DNA of 14,788 bases, taken from contig DASRZM010000106.1 of assembly GCA_035686365.1 (NCBI GenBank), forward strand, positions 1-14,788, in the 5' to 3' direction. Positions 13,587-14,788 of the stretch are shown piece after piece. The notes under the pieces were generated by a model. It searched no databases. It had not been told where the DNA came from and saw only the letters and a program-made list of their open reading frames with translations. Position 1 is the first letter of the stretch. Each line of letters begins with the position of its first letter. The stretch is from DASRZM01 sp035686365. GTDB lineage: Bacteria > Pseudomonadota > Gammaproteobacteria > Xanthomonadales > Xanthomonadaceae. Made by a program: the position numbers and the translations under genes.

Positions 13587-14741
13587 TCACGACAGAGCCG
13601 CATCGAGCTCCGCCCGCAGATCCTCCACCGCCTCCACGCCGACGGAGAGCCGCACCAGGTTGTCGGCGATGCCCAGCTCGGCCCGCCGCTGTTCCGGCAC
13701 CGAGGCGTGGGTCATGATCGCCGGATGATTGACCAGGCTCTCCACGCCGCCCAGTGACTCGGCCAGCCCGAACAGCTCGCAGCGCTCCATCATGCGGCGC
13801 GCCGCCGGCAGGCCGCCCGTGACCAGGATGCTGACGATGCCGCCGAAGCCGCGCATCTGGCGCTTGGCCAGCTCGTGCTGGGGGTGGCTCTTCAGACCGG
13901 GGTAGATCACCTTCTCGATGGCCGGGTGCTGCTCCAGCCAGCCGGCCAGCTCCAGCGCGTTCTCGCAGTGCGCGCGCATGCGCAGGTGCAGGGTCTTGAG
14001 GCCGCGCAGCGCCAGGAAGCTGTCGAACGGGCCCTGCACGGCGCCCACGGAGTTCTGCAGGAAGGCCATGCGCTCGGCCAGCTCCTCGCCGCCGGCCACG
14101 ACCACGCCACCGACCATGTCGGAGTGGCCGTTGAGGTACTTGGTCGCCGAGTGCACGACGAGGTCCGCGCCCAGCTCGATCGGGCGCTGCAGCATCGGCG
14201 AGCAGAACGTGTTGTCCACGGCCACCAGCAGGCCGTGGCGGCGCGCCCAGGTGGCCACCTTTTCGATGTCGACCAGCTTGAGCATCGGGTTGGTGGGGGT
14301 TTCGATCCACACCAGCCGGGTCGCGGGCCTGCGCGCGGCTTCCAGCACGGCTTCGTCATTGAGATCGATGAACGTGAAGTCCAGGCCGGCGCTGCCGCGG
14401 CGCACGCGCTCGAACAGCCGGTAGGTGCCGCCGTACAGGTCGTCCATCGCAATCACGTGGCTGCCCGTGTCCAGCAGGTCCAGCACGGTGGCCGTACCGG
14501 CCAGCCCGGAGGCGAATGCGAATCCGCGCACGCCGCTCTCCAGGTCGGCGATGCAGCGCTCGTAGGCGAAGCGCGTGGGGTTGTGGGTGCGCGAGTACTC
14601 GAAACCCTGGTGCACGCCGGGGCTGGCCTGCACGTAGGTGCTGGTGGCATAGATCGGCGTCATCACGGCGCCGGTGCTGGGGTCGGGCGACTGGCCGGCG
14701 TGGATGCAGCGGGTGGCCAGGGAGAGGGGGTTGGCGGGCAT
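13587..14741 (-). CDS. metB: Cystathionine gamma-synthase (or gamma-lyase), PLP-dependent
   Basis: Function: as gamma-synthase it joins an activated homoserine ester and cysteine to cystathionine in methionine synthesis. As gamma-lyase it would cleave cystathionine to cysteine. Seen: 384 residues from ATG 14741, which begins MPANPLSLATRCIHAGQSPDP as expected for the family. EYSRTHNPTR (Y49, R51 from the neighbouring subunit), the PLP-ring aspartate in VDNTF (D176) and the Schiff-base lysine in SATKYLNG (K201) are all present. Length matches the Cys/Met metabolism PLP family. ATG at 14786 is in frame and would add 15 non-conserved residues. Synthase and lyase cannot be told apart by eye. Context: in xanthomonads this gene flanks the variable O-antigen locus, and here it converges on the glycosyltransferase with 12 bases between stops. 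Confidence 0.92.
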   Translation of the reverse strand: MPANPLSLATRCIHAGQSPDPSTGAVMTPIYATSTYVQASPGVHQGFEYSRTHNPTRFAYERCIADLESGVRGFAFASGLAGTATVLDLLDTGSHVIAMDDLYGGTYRLFERVRRGSAGLDFTFIDLNDEAVLEAARRPATRLVWIETPTNPMLKLVDIEKVATWARRHGLLVAVDNTFCSPMLQRPIELGADLVVHSATKYLNGHSDMVGGVVVAGGEELAERMAFLQNSVGAVQGPFDSFLALRGLKTLHLRMRAHCENALELAGWLEQHPAIEKVIYPGLKSHPQHELAKRQMRGFGGIVSILVTGGLPAARRMMERCELFGLAESLGGVESLVNHPAIMTHASVPEQRRAELGIADNLVRLSVGVEAVEDLRAELDAALS

Positions 14742-14788
14742 GGGGCTGATTGGCTGCGTGGGGGCCGTCCGGACCCATCCGTTCATGC

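Noticed and set aside
1..14788. CRISPR array, insertion-sequence transposase, rRNA or tRNA genes
   Set aside because: None seen: no regularly spaced direct repeats, no transposase motifs and no RNA gene folds.

Overview
The window is high-GC DNA with long overlapping open frames on both strands. Gene content points to a gammaproteobacterium of the Xanthomonadaceae (Lysobacter/Luteimonas/Xanthomonas type). It holds a DUF898 (YjgN) gene followed by an M48 peptidase, a two-subunit 3-oxoacid CoA-transferase, and an O-antigen-type polysaccharide locus that ends at a metB-like gene. An O-antigen locus beside metB is the known arrangement in xanthomonads. The genus assignment is inference; no rRNA or other marker gene is present.

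Layout. (1) 1-2035, minus strand: yjgN-like membrane protein and an M48 metallopeptidase cut by the window edge. (2) 2036-2257: a GC-rich intergenic element made of four short-loop hairpins. (3) 2258-3784, minus strand: scoA then scoB, separated by 189 bp that contain a nested palindromic repeat. (4) 3785-4143: divergent intergenic region with a third partial copy of that repeat and three more hairpins. (5) 4144-5725, plus strand: ugd (UDP-glucose 6-dehydrogenase) and a tiny predicted secreted protein. (6) 5726-6435: an eroded stretch with a broken FG-GAP/VCBS secreted-protein gene. (7) 6436-7374, plus strand: a SAM methyltransferase. (8) 7375-7557: a gap with a very strong ribosome binding site but no credible gene. 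(9) 7558-12510, minus strand: a tightly packed operon read wzm, wzt, tandem-GT2 glycosyltransferase, sulfotransferase. (10) 12558-13574, plus strand: a family 2 (rhamnosyltransferase-like) glycosyltransferase, divergent from wzm. (11) 13587-14741, minus strand: a metB-like PLP enzyme, convergent with that glycosyltransferase.

How the genes work together. Ugd would supply UDP-glucuronate. The two glycosyltransferase proteins (three GT-A domains in total) would assemble a glycan on the cytoplasmic side of the inner membrane. The methyltransferase and sulfotransferase would modify it, and Wzm/Wzt would export it. The notable inference is a sulfated, ABC-transporter-exported surface polysaccharide, with the sulfotransferase as last gene of the transporter operon. 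The cluster edge next to ugd looks like a deletion or recombination junction. It holds two remnant-like secreted-protein ORFs, both carrying an FRxGFE-type C-terminal tail (out of frame in one).
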